Below are positions 1-10,392 of a stretch of 64,000 nt of DNA, one piece after another. Under the pieces are notes generated by a model. The model made no database searches and was not told the DNA's origin. It worked only from the letters and a program-made list of their open reading frames with translations. Where the stretch lies: assembly GCA_015499995.1 (NCBI GenBank), contig JADNRV010000030.1, positions 1 through 64,000 of the forward strand. The letters run 5' to 3'. Position 1 is the first letter of the stretch; the number at the start of each line of letters is the position of its first letter. Position numbers and translations under genes: made by a program. This DNA is from Flammula alnicola (lineage: Eukaryota > Basidiomycota > Agaricomycetes > Agaricales > Strophariaceae).

Positions 1-358
1 CTTGTTCTCCAATTGAGAAGATGGCTCTATGCCCTTTAACTTGTCTTTACTTGTCTCAAAACTATACTTGTGAAAAGAGGCGCGCAGATGTCTTATCCGC
101 TGACACTACAGTCCCTTAACAATGGCCAGAGGCGCGTAGACACTTTGTCTACCGACACTACAGTCCAGGTCCCCAGATGTCCTTTGACAATGGGTAGGTT
201 TTGAACAAGTCACTTAGACAGGTTCCTTGGCTTATAACTCTCTTTACTTGTCTTGGCGAATCACTTAGACACGCGTTCTCATCTTAACAGTTCATTTATA
301 TCATTACTTGGTTTCTTTTTATATTAAGGGACTCTCGCTTTGAAGCTACTTGGTACTT
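1..358. other. Unassigned repetitive DNA left of the LINE
   Basis: No gene is visible. Two diverged direct repeats of about 38 bp lie at 77-114 and 129-166; both start with GAGGCGCG and end with GACACTACAGTCC. Short CTTGTCT motifs recur around them. This DNA is continuous with 2953 onward if the LINE insertion is removed, so it is part of the target, probably an older repeat. Confidence 0.5.
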
Positions 359-369
359 AGAGGTGAAAC

Positions 370-373
<4 letters not shown>
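359..373. repeat. Target site duplication of the LINE, left copy
   Basis: AGAGGTGAAACACTT occurs here and again, exactly, at 2938-2952. The two copies flank the poly(T) end and the truncated reverse-transcriptase end of the LINE. Part of the last two T bases could belong to the tail, so the exact length is 13-15 bp. Confidence 0.92.
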
Positions 374-412
<39 letters not shown>

Positions 413-903
413 ACAATTTTATACCGGTGCACGAAAGCAGTCCGGTCTCTAACTAATACAAACGGAGGCGGTAAACTACGCGTGCAAAAGAAAGAGATTG
501 GCTCGACGGCGAGCATGCGACGCGCGCGAGCGCGGCGCGGGTGAGACGGCGCAGCCGCCTGAAACCCGGATAGGTAGTCTCGCAACTACAGATTGTCCGA
601 CGTTGCGGCGTTGTTAACGCTACCGCACGAACGGCAGATAGGAATATTGGGATGGACGGGGGGGTCATCCAGATGTGAGAAGAGCCTGCCAGGCCCTCCC
701 CGATTCACTGGTAAAATCAACGTGGTCATAGCTAAGCAAGGGCCGAAGCCCCCACCGCCGTCAACCAGGTCGGGTCCTCTGCAAGTGATGCACGAGGCCA
801 ACTCAGGGAGTCGACCCCGCCAGGACTGGAACGACCAGCCCTCTCGCCTCTCGCGAAGTCCGCCATCACTGTGACGCAATGCAGAAACACCTGTGGGCAA
901 CAG

Positions 904-961
904 GCCGCTTTGACCGCGGCGCCGCTTTGACCGCGGCGCCGCTTTGACCGCGGCGCCGCTT
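904..961. repeat. Three tandem 17-bp stem-loop units in the LINE 3' UTR
   Basis: GCCGCTTTGACCGCGGC is repeated perfectly three times (904-920, 921-937, 938-954), followed by a 7-base partial copy. Each unit is an inverted repeat: a GCCGC/GCGGC stem around a 7-base loop. The array lies between the end of the RNase H frame (993) and the A tail, so it would form consecutive hairpins in the 3' UTR of the element RNA. Confidence 0.9.
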
Positions 962-992
962 GCACCCAGAATCGCCCCCCGCCCAGAGTCCC

Positions 993-2126
993 TCATCCGA
1001 CTCCAGCGGGGTGCCGGGAGAAGGAGAACGCCGTAGGGTGCTCCAACAGATAAGTCGCCAGCTCCGAAACGAGTTTCGGCTTCCGGCGAGTCCAAGGCTG
1101 TTTCTTGCACTTGAAAATATGATCGCGAGTCTGAGGATAAACCCCACACTCACAACCGAGGGCCCTAGGGTCATCGATTTTGAACCGCTCGTAGTACGAG
1201 CCGATCGGCGCATGATTCGTAATTAAACGGCACATGCGGGCAAAGAGCGAAACGCTCTGACTGCCGGCTTCAAGCCAAGGTCCCCCGCGAGTGGGACTAG
1301 GCTGGACAGGGTCCCCGTTCAACCCTTGCAGCTCCATAAAGTTGGAGCCAAGCAGAAATGGCTGATCAGAAACTCTTTGTTTCCAATCTGCGCGTGCCGA
1401 TTTGTCCACAAAGTCGCGGACATACTGGAGAGAGAGTTTGGTGGTAGGGACGACGGCGACGCCGCGCATACCAGCAACAAGATCGTGTGCTTCGTTTTGA
1501 ATGCCCCACTCCATGTCGGAGGGAGACTCGACAAAAGTAACCTTGTGGTCAGGCGAGCGCCTAAACCACGGCTCAAGTATACGACACACCATCAGCGACT
1601 GAGACTGAAAAGAGTGCGGAGAGGGATCCACTGAGAGGCGCGCGGCATGCATCGCATCAGTGAAAATAGTAACGCGTTTGACATCCCCAAAGCCAACGGC
1701 ATTGGAGATGGCTACGCGAATAGCAAAGAGCTCTGCATCCGTAGATGAGGCCCTCCCGGCAGCATGACACCCAGAATAAACCTGTGCGCCCTGCCGTTTG
1801 ATAACGACGCCAGTGGCGGCTTGCCACCCCGGAGGGCAGGAGCCGTCAACACCAGCGTACGCAGCGTCTGGATCGTCCTCGAGAGACTCGAGAGACGCAT
1901 CCAGGATAAGCTTCCAAGCCGCTTCAGGGTCTTCGGACCTGCTAAAGCGTGGCTTGGAAAGCCATTTGAACCGATCGGCATGCCGATCGAGGAGTCGATA
2001 ACCCGGACGAGCCTCAGGAGCAAAAGGCTCCGTAGACTCAACAGGGACACTGGAATAATTTACATTATCCATAAGAGCACCCGTCACCTTGCGGCGATGG
2101 GCGGCAGGCATGCGTTCAACCGACAT
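993..2126 (-). pseudogene. LINE pol C-terminal part: RNase H and terminal zinc knuckle
   Basis: The frame encodes about 377 residues that degrade the RNA of an RNA-DNA hybrid during retrotransposition. RNase H carboxylates are recognisable: D in GVDGSC, E in DAELFAI, D in FTDA and D in EAHDLV. A cysteine/histidine cluster (CECG...DHIFKC) near the C terminus matches the knuckle at the end of many LINE pol proteins. The frame is separate from the RT frame (2084-2937); the two are one base out of step across an overlap near 2084-2126. A single pol frame is expected in this family, so this is a frame break, and the methionine at 2126 is not a genuine start. It is a transposon gene remnant, certain as to family and uncertain as to clade. 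Confidence 0.85.
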
Positions 2127-2937
2127 AGCATGGGGGTTGCGCGCTTAAGTGATGATCCGGACATGAATGATCGGATCGGGTGAGTGTCCGAAAGAGTGGC
2201 GACCCGCACAGTGGAGCGGTCGCGAAGTCTCTCGAGAAGTATAGGGATGGGTAGGAGGCCCGCAAGGGCCTCCACCCCTCCCGAGGGCGAAGTACGGAAT
2301 GAACCCGTAATCCAAAAAGCAGCCTTACGCTGTACCTGCGTAAGCTGTTTAATGAGGCCCTTGTTACGGGCACCCTTGAAAAACCACATGCGATACCCAT
2401 ACGTGAATATGGGGACCACACAGGTGCGGTACAGGAGTCGCTTCTGCATAGGCAGAAGCCCCCGAGTAGAGGAACCAAGCATCTTCATCGACACAACCGA
2501 TGTGAACCCCTTGGTGGAGTAATAACGCACATGCTCATTGAAGGTGAGTTTGCGGTCGAAATAGAAGCCCAAGTACCGCCAAAACGGCTTGGGCTTGAGG
2601 TAATTAGCCCGATCTCCGGTGTAGGGTGCATACCCGAGATTGATGCTAGGATTATAACTAGAATGAGATCTGTCAAAATGAAAGATCTCAGACTTGTCGT
2701 GCTCGAGCGCCAAAGCAAACGCCTTGAATAGCTCGAAGATAACAGCGTATGCCTTCTTAAGCATCGCAATATTACTGTCCAGCCACTCATCTTGCACGAT
2801 GAGTGTGCCGTCATCAACATACGAGAGGAGGTCAACCCTCAACCCAAGGTCGAGGCACCGCTTCTCGAACAGGCGCATGATAGGCGCCAGGTAGATAGCC
2901 GACAAGACAGGGGACAAGGCCGATCCCTGGCCCACCC
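2084..2937 (-). pseudogene. LINE reverse transcriptase fragment
   Basis: This frame encodes the second half of a LINE reverse transcriptase. It begins at the motif-B region (GQGSALSP), continues through the catalytic YVDD box (SYVDDGTL), and then a thumb-like segment with KPFWRYLGFYFD and SYNPSINLGYAP. Motifs upstream of GQGSALSP, including the first catalytic Asp, are absent because the insertion is 5'-truncated. The open frame extends into the flanking target duplication up to 2950, and the apparent GTG start there lies in host DNA. It runs out of frame with the RNase H part by one base. Confidence 0.88.
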
Positions 2938-2952
2938 AGAGGTGAAACACTT
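2938..2952. repeat. Target site duplication of the LINE, right copy
   Basis: Exact second copy of AGAGGTGAAACACTT (see 359-373), at the 5' truncation point of the LINE. Confidence 0.92.
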
Positions 2953-3979
2953 AAGATATAACTCTTAAGCGCTTGTATCTCGTGGGTGGTAAATTGCTTG
3001 TATTCTACGGTGTTACAGGGCTGTTTATATACTGCTGAGACGATATATTATTACATAGATGCAATGACGAGAATATAGAGATTTCATGGGCATTTGTGCG
3101 CGAGCGGCGGCCTTGTGGAGTACAGTTTCCGTGCGCGTCCGCTTAATCGTGCCTTTTTGGTTGGATCGGGAGCTCAGATCGTCGTCGGCTCGGCTAACTT
3201 AAGCGCCTAAGACTTAATCCTCCTCGACTGCGTGGTATACAGGCTCGTGACCTTTTGTTTGCATTGGTATCTTGTCCTGTCATTGGCTATGGGCTGACCG
3301 GAGCATAGAAGCGCCTATGTCTCATCGGAGACTCTCGGGCAATCTGCGCACGTTTCTGTCCGAGGTAATGCTTGTGATTAGGGTTGTAACCCTTCGTCCT
3401 CTGTACCTGATACTCTGGTACCCTCGGCATGCATCTGGGATCTCGCTATGTCGAGTTATGCACCCCGGAAATCTTCCTGTACCCAGTTATTACCCGATAT
3501 GGTATGTGTTCCCAATTAGGTATCCCTCTGATCCGAGCTTTGATCGGCGTTGCTACAGGCGCGTTTATGGGCGTCTGCTTTACCCCGGCTGCTCCACTGT
3601 CCTCGATGCCTTCGGCAATGTCATGCGACCTGTCCTGTAGTGTGCCTAGATGTCCGTTCTTTTAATCTAGAGATCCGCGCCTCGTTCTGTATAGGCCAGA
3701 TGGTTAAGATATTACTGAAAGGCGCCTATTTCCGTACACTTCATTAGATGTATTGATTATTATCTCAATAGTTACTAATGATAATGTCTTTAATTGACCA
3801 CGCGTTCCTTGTTATCTTGCATAGTTTCCTCTAGTCCTTAGTAGCCTTGTCATTGTAATGTCCGGACTTGTAACATTTAGACTACGGTATAAGCTTTACT
3901 AAGTGCTAAAAATAGCTCAGGTAAGGAGAATAGTAGTCCGTTCACAGCTAGCCGCTCGCGGTCTCTTCAGCGGTCTGGC
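2953..3979. other. No recognisable gene; probable interior of an old LTR element
   Basis: Open frames here (for example 3272-3640) encode proline- and tyrosine-rich peptides without recognisable domains and overlap one another. I see no promoter, RNA gene or conserved motif. The DNA leads directly into the zinc-knuckle frame and LTR at 3980-4931, so it is probably decayed element interior. Confidence 0.4.
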
Positions 3980-4402
3980 ATGGCATACACAGGCACCTCG
4001 GTGCTATGTTTGCCCTCAGAAGGACCTTTGTCCCGGCCCGAGGGAACGCATCCACCGGACCCAGGACCCTTCGAAGAACACCCCGTGTACAGTTCGTTCC
4101 CACCATCATCGTTGAGAGGTTGGACCCTTCCGGCTCCTCTTCCACTGACAGGAGCAGACGCACTAGATCTTCGGCATACCACACTGCTCCCCAATCCCCT
4201 ATCGTTGGCACGACGCCGCATGCACTCACACCGCCAGTGCTATTCTTGTGGCTCCACCCACCATGTCCGGAAGGACTGCAGGCGATATGTATGCCGCAGT
4301 TGCCACATCCATGCACCAGGCCATGTCATGACCCACTGTCCCCGATGGGGATCCAGCAGCGACAACGGTAGCATTGAAATTTATTTCGATGCCGCCGGAT
4401 GA
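3980..4402 (+). pseudogene. Gag-like relic with two zinc knuckles
   Basis: The 140-residue frame has a proline-rich N-terminal half and two cysteine knuckles near the C terminus. The first, CYSCGSTHHVRKDC, is a standard CX2CX4HX4C retroviral-type knuckle. The second, CRSCHIHAPGHVMTHC, is CX2CX6HX4C. Such knuckles bind nucleic acid in Gag proteins and in related cellular proteins. The frame ends about 50 bp before a purine-rich stretch and an LTR-like sequence (4452-4931), with no protease, reverse transcriptase or integrase between. It is therefore either an internally deleted LTR element or a non-autonomous one. The start codon is arbitrary; upstream coding is likely lost. Confidence 0.6.
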
Positions 4403-4451
4403 CCAACCAAAGTCTAGGTCGATACGGTGTCTCGACATACAAAGGGGGTAA

Positions 4452-4931
4452 TGTTACGGTCCATCGCCAACGCGTCTATTTTTCTCTTTCCTTTCTATCT
4501 TTGTACTAGTACCTGGACTATTACCTTATCTAGCCATCCTATCTTTAGTACGTTCTATTTCGATTACTGTACTATAAATAGCCTCACAACTTCAACATCG
4601 TCGAGATGACTTTCTTTCTCTTTCTGACTCCTCTTGACTGTAGTAGGAGTCATACCTCATTGGTCTGTGCGCACTCTTGACTAGTATATATACAGTAGAT
4701 ACACGATCCTGTACTTTAGCTAGTTCTTGAGAACTTTGAATCTTTACTTGGTTTCTCTCCTCGCTACGATCGTCTAAGCTCGTCAAAGCCAAGCCTCTAG
4801 ACCTAAACACTTACGCTCGTCGAAGCCTCTAAGTGCAGACAACGGACCTAGTGCCTTGGCCAACGACTTTGGAATCACTGGTTGTATCGATCTAGTCGAA
4901 GCAATCACGTTGTTTCTTGCTAGTCGTAACA
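4452..4931 (+). repeat. LTR (480 bp) of a probable LTR retrotransposon
   Basis: The segment begins TGTTACGG and ends GTCGTAACA, giving a 7-bp terminal inverted repeat TGTTACG/CGTAACA with the canonical TG...CA ends. A purine-rich stretch, AAAGGGGG, sits at 4441-4448 just upstream and fits a polypurine tract, so this would be a 3' LTR on the plus strand. A possible TATA-like motif (TATATATA) lies near 4685. No matching 5' LTR is recognisable inside the window, so the 5' end is deleted or lies outside. Confidence 0.68.
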
Positions 4932-5117
4932 AAGGGGAAGGTGAAGGGGCAGAAAGCAAACCCGAAAGGGACGAAAACTAGGTAAGCACCCATGGATCCG
5001 TCCATCGGACACCCACTGACTCCGTTTACACAGGAAAACCACCCTCAACAGGGCCAAGGAGGACGCAGGCGGCCAAATTGCTGAAAAAAATGAAGCTGAC
5101 ACCATACGTACCCTCCC
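4932..5117. other. Short unassigned segment with purine and C tracts
   Basis: Sequence between the LTR and the next repeat. It is purine-rich at first and ends in an eight-base C run near 5112. No coding potential or RNA signal was recognised. Confidence 0.4.
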
Positions 5118-5715
5118 CCCCCACCTGTAGTAGCTGGTGTTATGTGTGATACCTAGGCTGTGGCCTAAAATACATTATACATAGATGACAGGTTTGCCCC
5201 ACTTAGGCCGTTGCCTAAGACCATGTAACACCCTGTATATAGCATGCCGCATGAGCCGGGGCAGGTTTGCTCACCTTGCAGGGGGTGGGTAATAATAAAT
5301 ACATGTCAACAATGCATAGATTTGATGACTAGGCACAAACCATGGTGCTGCACGTCGTCAGGGGCGCATTTGAGCGCAGGAAAATCCCATTACAGTCTAT
5401 ATATATTATTTGATTTATTCTAGGTGTTTCTGCGCGTCGGGAAGGGCGGGAGCGGGTGGATTGGTGCGCATGGTTTTGGATGACAGTCTATACTGGGTGA
5501 GGGTCATAGTAAACAGATGTCAACAATGCACAGATTTGACCGGCGGGCACAAAATCTGTCCCCGCTCATCATTGTGGGCGCTTTTGAGCACGGAAAAAAA
5601 TGGGTTGGGGTCCAGTAATATATTCCTACCCATTCCCCCGTTTGCGCACGTCGAGAGGGGTGGGAACGGGTGGATTGGCACTGGTGCATTTGGATGACGT
5701 TCCATAAATAGACAT
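5118..5715. repeat. Dispersed non-coding repeat, copy 1
   Basis: About 600 bp that is clearly related to 6615-7215. The first part has two short palindromes about 45 bp apart: TAGGC-tgtg-GCCTA and then CTTAGGC-cgtt-GCCTAAG. The rest consists of two diverged tandem units of about 210-220 bp (about 5282-5505 and 5506-5715), each with TCAACAATGCA, GGGCACAAA and GGGTGGATTGG landmarks. No coding frame is shared between copies, which argues for a non-coding repeat. The family is not recognised. Confidence 0.7.
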
Positions 5716-6183
5716 GCCCATCAATATTCCGTTCCCATCATTCCGTTGTTCCGTTCCCATCAATATTCCATTCCCATCAATATTCCGTTCCGAGCTGATA
5801 TTTTTAGACACAGGCACGATGCCTGATCCTGTTATCTATAGATTAGATACTACCGGTCCAGCATACCCACTGGATGAGCGATATAAATAGATTTCTCATC
5901 CCATCTGGTGCACTGCGCCCTCCTCCCATCTGTTATTCATTAAATAAAATAGATAGATGTACAGTACTGGTCATTCTGAATCCAATGGTATGAAACTCAT
6001 GTCTCAAATCGAACGGGAAGGGGATGGATGGCTTATGTTCCATCTGGATGACCTTCTAACCACCTACCATATTCAGATGATTTCAATCTCTCCAAATTGA
6101 ATAGATATATATTTATTATGCTACTGTGCATTGAGTAATTAAGGGACTGCTCAAGGGGCAAGCAGTAATAAGTAGATGTGAGA
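5716..6183. other. AT-rich repeat DNA with short tandem motif
   Basis: A short tandem motif, CGTTCCCATCAATATTCC and variants, runs from about 5715 to 5792. Around 5868 is GGATGAGCGATATAAATAG, which recurs in variant form near 7573 and 7765, so this segment belongs to the same diverged repeat cluster. No gene is supported. Confidence 0.5.
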
Positions 6184-6513
6184 TTACACAAAAAGGAGTG
6201 ACAAAATGAGGCGAATAATCACCATCTCATTTCTGTCGGCCCCGTTTCCGTCGTCATCGTTTCCGTCGGCCCCGTTTCCGTCGTCATCGTTTCCGTCGGC
6301 CCCGTTTCCGTTGTCGCCATTTCCATTGTCATCGTTTCCGCCGTCCTCGTGTCCTCGTGCCTCGGCGCGCTTGCTGTGTTGTCTGCGGGTGGCGTCATCA
6401 GCTGCGGCTGCTTCGTCATCTGTACTGGCACTGTCGTCAGTGTTGTGGTCAACCTCGCGGTGTCGCCTCGATGCACGGGGAGCTGCGGGAGGCAGCGCAG
6501 CAGCAGCAGGCAC
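6184..6513 (-). other. Open frame over a 30-bp minisatellite (doubtful gene)
   Basis: A 109-codon frame reads Asp/Glu/Asn-rich sequence with the ten-residue repeat GADGNDDDGN encoded by a 30-bp tandem repeat at about 6236-6345. The N-terminal half is Ala/Arg/Asp-rich without a domain. It lies between two copies of a non-coding repeat and has no visible promoter or introns. It may be a fragment of a transposon-encoded acidic protein or a chance frame created by the minisatellite, so I do not call it a gene. Confidence 0.3.
6236..6345. repeat. 30-bp minisatellite
   Basis: A 30-bp unit made of two 15-mers, GTTTCCGTCGGCCCC and GTTTCCGTCGTCATC, is repeated about 2.5 times nearly perfectly and then decays into variants (GTCGCCATTTCC, GTCATCGTTTCC). 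The period is a multiple of three, so one frame stays open through it. Confidence 0.85.
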
Positions 6514-6614
6514 TGCAGGTCCAGATCGATGGGCGGGCGAGGTGACGCTCAGGCCACTGGCCTTGAGGACATGCTCAGCGCTGCAAAAAACAATAAAAAC
6601 AGTTAATAAAATGA

Positions 6615-7215
6615 AAAAAAGGTGGGGGAGCAGCCTTAGTGGCTAGAATTATATATGATATCTAGGCCATGGCCTAAAATATGTTATACATAGATGTCAG
6701 GTTTGCACTACTTAGGCCGTTGCCTAAGACCATGTAACACACTGTATATAGCATGCCGGATGAGCTGGGGCAGGTTTTGCTCACCTTGCCGGCGGCGGGT
6801 AATAGTAAATACACATCAACAATGCATAGATTTGGTGGGCGGGCACAAAATATGGTGCTGCACATTGTTGGGGGCGCATTTGAGCATGGGAAAAATTCCT
6901 TTGGGGTCTCTAAATATTATTTAATCTATTCTAGGTGTTGCCGCAGGTCAGGAAGGGCGGGAACGGGTGGATTGGCGCCCATGGCTTTGGATGACGGTCT
7001 CATTTGGGGTGGGGCTGATGGTAAACAGCTGTCAACAATGTAGCAAATGATGTCCGGGGTTGTATTTTGGGTGTTGCTCATCGTCGCGGGCGCTTCTGGG
7101 CACGGGAAAAATACCATTGCATAGTCCTGATTTTTCTCTATCCAAATCTGTCATTTGCGCGCCCTATGGGGGGCGGGATGGGGTGGATTGCAAAGGATGA
7201 CTTTGGATGTAGTTC
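6615..7215. repeat. Dispersed non-coding repeat, copy 2
   Basis: Second copy of the repeat at 5118-5715, in the same orientation. It retains the paired palindromes (TAGGCCATGGCCTA, then CTTAGGC-cgtt-GCCTAAG), the CATGCCGGATGAGC segment and the two tandem subunits of about 210 bp. Divergence from copy 1 is substantial, so the duplication is old. Confidence 0.7.
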
Positions 7216-8040
7216 TAAAAATAACCTGGATTTCGGGGGAGCATCATTGCAATGACATCATTCTATGATTTCATGTTCCTGGCCATCTATTTTTAACTCT
7301 AGGAACTTCTGCACTATTTTTACTCTCTGGCAGCATATTGGCTGAACCGCGATCTGAAAATGATGTCATACACTTGGATAATGGATGGCTTTCCAAATAT
7401 GGATTTTCGATATTTTTTGGCCTTTATTCACCCTTCCCCTTGCAATTTCATGAATATAATTATATAGTTATATTTTGTAAGAAATTGTGAATGGAATTGC
7501 ACTCTTCTAGGCTACAGGCAGTTCAGGAAAGGGTGGCTGCAGCTTTAGGAGCTCAGAGTGCTACAGAATAGCATAGGATGAGCAATATAAATAGATTTCA
7601 AAAACACCGAAATGTTTTTACATTCCCTTGGCCTCTATTCTCCTGTCCCCTCAATTTTATATACATATCTGTAATCTACAGATAAATACAAACTGAATGA
7701 TACCAGTTTTATCGAGAAAGGATGGAGGGAAAGGATGGAAGCAGCTTAGCTCTGTGCGAGCTAACATAGGATGGGTGCTAAAAATAGCGCTCATCAATTT
7801 TGAACAGATTTTCCATTCCTTGACCACTATTCATTCATCCCGCCTCTTTTTTATATCTAGTTGGAATCTACTGATAAATAGAAATCTAATGATACCAATT
7901 TTGTCAGGAACTGAGGGCAGGAACATGTAATTTGCATTACCATTTTTGGTGCTCATTCTCGATGTTCACTCTCGTTGTTACATGTCCATTAATTCGTAGA
8001 TTATATTATAAAGAATGCTACTATAATATACATATATAAC
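7216..8040. repeat. Diverged AT-rich tandem units
   Basis: Two diverged units of about 190 bp share CATAGGATG(A/G)G...AAATAG (7573, 7765) and GATACCA(G/A)TTTT (about 7698 and 7893). They resemble the unit at 5868. No coding capacity or RNA signal was seen. Confidence 0.5.
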
Positions 8041-8041
8041 A

Positions 8042-8080
8042 AAAGCCCAGAGTGCCATTACCAATGGCACTCTGGGCTTT
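8042..8080. repeat. Perfect 18-bp hairpin
   Basis: AAAGCCCAGAGTGCCATT (8042-8059) and its exact reverse complement (8063-8080) are separated by three bases. The perfect pairing in otherwise degenerate DNA suggests a recent or maintained structure. It could be the end of a small fold-back element. A terminator role is not supported, because no gene lies next to it. Confidence 0.9.
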
Positions 8081-8750
8081 CTATCTATTCCCCTAGGCCT
8101 TCCACTCCGAGCACACAGCGGTGGCTGCGACTCACGAGCAGACTTGCCATGTGGAACTTGCAAGCTGCAAATGTCGCAGCCTCCACCGTGTGCTCACAAG
8201 CATACTGCCTGCACCTTTGCTGGCGCCTTTTCCATCAGCTCGCCTCGATCCCACTGGGTGTCCCTGCCCCGCATTGCTGGTCCTTCGTCATCGCCTTGCA
8301 TCGCTCGTCATCATTGCAGCAGCGGCAGGCCTTGGCATTGCAGCTACAGTGGCAACATTGTTGGAGGGGAGCCCGCAGTGTCGCAGTGTCGATCCATTGT
8401 TGGCTCACAGTGTCAGTGGTATAGCATCCACGGTAACTGAGCAGCAGCAGCGATCGCACTGCTGCCACTGGTCACACCTCGTCATCGTCGTCATTGTACC
8501 TGAGCAGCAGCAGCAGTGGTTGTGCTGCTGCTGCTGGTCCTGCTTCGTCGCCATCGCCGTATCCTAGCAGGAGCAGTGGTCATACTGCCGCTGCTGGTCC
8601 CACCTCATTGCTATTGCTGTGTCTTCGTATCTTCATATCTTTGCAGCCACTGGAAGAAAGAAAGATATGACGGGTGTTATTATCTCATCATAGCATGCAG
8701 GGCAGGGCTTGTGGCATGCGTAAGGTCATAGTGGTGAGTCCTAAGCACGG

Positions 8751-8822
8751 ATTCAAATGTCGTCTGGTGCAGACAACATTCGAATCGAAGGAGATGATGA
8801 ACTTTGGTTCATCGTCTCCTCG
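8751..8822. repeat. Two adjacent imperfect hairpins
   Basis: ATTCAAATGTCGTC (8751-8764) pairs with GACAACATTCGAAT (8772-8785) at 12 of 14 positions. Immediately after, a GGAGATGATGAAC arm pairs imperfectly with GTTCATCGTCTCC (up to 8822). The reverse complement of 8731-8785 resembles 10437-10495. Confidence 0.7.
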
Positions 8823-10352
8823 TATAACCTGTAGTGAGGTTTGAGTGGCACGTTATGGTGGCGGACTGAGTCAGCAATTCTGACTACCAGGGCCTTTCTT
8901 GACATCCTCCCAACCTCCCCTGTCCCTCTAAGCCCTTCCAAGGTTATCCTACATCCCTCAATGAGGGGATGGAAATGTGAAATGGTGGCAGTTTGATACA
9001 CTTGTTACATATGTAAATACACAAAAGATAACATTAGACATGAGAGAAGTTAGCAAAAAAAACCAATTTACATACCTTTAAAGATCTTTCTTGGTGGTCT
9101 TGAGGGTGTAGGTCAAGCCAATGAGTGACGATAAAGGAGGGATGGTAAGATCAACAGTGATGAAGCCTTGTTGATTTCAATCGGGCAGAGTTTAAACACT
9201 CTCCCGGAATAGTCTGGTCCTTTTTCATCCTCAAGGATGATGACAACAGCACAGTAATGAAGCTTAATTCATTTGTGGGAGCCTTGGGAAGTCAATTTAT
9301 CATTAGAGAATATGTATTAAAATTAATGACAATAAATCACTTTAAATCTCATAATACTCTATCTTACATCAACAAAATCCTTGCTCTGATGCGCAAGCAT
9401 GGTGATTTCGGAGGCTCGAAATCAAAAACCCTATGGATGGCCTCCTTTGAGAGTTCTAAAATTTAAAATAATGTGTCAGATATCATCTCTAGATTAGTTC
9501 AAAGTGTTTTAGATTCTCCACGGAGCTTCAAGTAAATGTCGAGAGACAGGGATTTAAAATAACATCAAGGATGTCGAGTTGATCTAAGATTTCCTGTCCG
9601 TTTCATGCCTAACTTGAGTGCAATGGATGTATCATTCATTACATAGGCCTTCACTGGGCGGAAATAAATTTGGAAATTCTTATTTGGTATACTATTGTTA
9701 CTGATTTATCTTTCTTTCAGAGTATTCAAGGCAATTCTTAAGGTCCTAAAGCGAGATAGATGACCTGCAGGAGGCCGTAAATCACCATGCACGGCTGGAA
9801 ATGTAAGTAGCACTATACTAGAGAATTATAGCTCGGCTCGGACCTCACTAAAATATGAAAAAGTTCTATTATAAATATTTACCGAACACTAATCTATGTA
9901 GTTACCTATCAGTTTAACATCTTCTGAGACATCCTTGATGAGCAAGGTGGAAGACGTGGAGACACAGACCGCTTGTCTTAGCCAATCAAATTGCTTTCGG
10001 GTTACGCCGAAATGCAATCAACCATGGTTGAATGCGGTTCAACGTTCAGCTCTTGCCGACCATCACCAGCTGCCTCGACACAGGAGTATGAAGATGAGCA
10101 GCAGCAGCAGCTCACTGCTTCGACACTGCTGCTCCTTCGAAATGACGATGGGAAGTGGGAGCAGTGCGACCGCTGCCGCGTCAACACAGTGAGGACGAGG
10201 ACGAGGATAGGCAGTAGCACGACTGACCACACCGCCGGTGTAGCATGCAATCGAGCACAACGATGCACCAATGTGTCCTCACATCTGCCGCGACCTCAAC
10301 CACCTGCCCCCGCCTGAAGGATGTGGAGTGGGAGGCCCACGAAGTATGTCAC

Positions 10353-10392
10353 ATATGCAATCGCGATAATGAATGTTATCGCGATTGCATAT
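10353..10392. repeat. Perfect 17-bp hairpin
   Basis: ATATGCAATCGCGATAA (10353-10369) and its exact reverse complement (10376-10392) flank a six-base loop. It lies about 45 bp before the diverged inverted copy (10437-10495) of the 8731-8785 palindrome. Confidence 0.9.

Larger units (their letters stand above)
374..2937 (-). mobile_element. 5'-truncated LINE retrotransposon
   Basis: This is a non-LTR retrotransposon insertion of about 2.56 kb on the minus strand. It shows a 35-base T run at 372-406, which is the poly(A) tail on the element strand. An RNase H reading frame and the C-terminal part of a reverse transcriptase follow, and the copy stops abruptly inside the RT domain at 2937. A 15-bp target duplication flanks it. 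5' truncation, an A tail and a target duplication are the hallmarks of target-primed reverse transcription. A linked RNase H domain fits Tad/I-like fungal LINEs, but the clade is an inference. The copy lacks the first ORF, the endonuclease and the early RT motifs, so it cannot move by itself. Confidence 0.9.

Noticed and set aside
346..585. Open frames with poly-Lys or poly-Phe over the T run
   Set aside because: They translate the poly(A/T) tail of the LINE and its flank; not genes.
350..1226. Frames in the LINE 3' UTR with repeated SKRRRGQSGAAVKA-like peptides
   Set aside because: They arise from the 17-bp stem-loop repeat downstream of the pol stop codon.
8121..8731. Frames of about 70-150 codons in CAG/CTG DNA
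   Set aside because: Low-complexity translations of triplet-rich DNA on both strands, no domain, no splice or promoter support.
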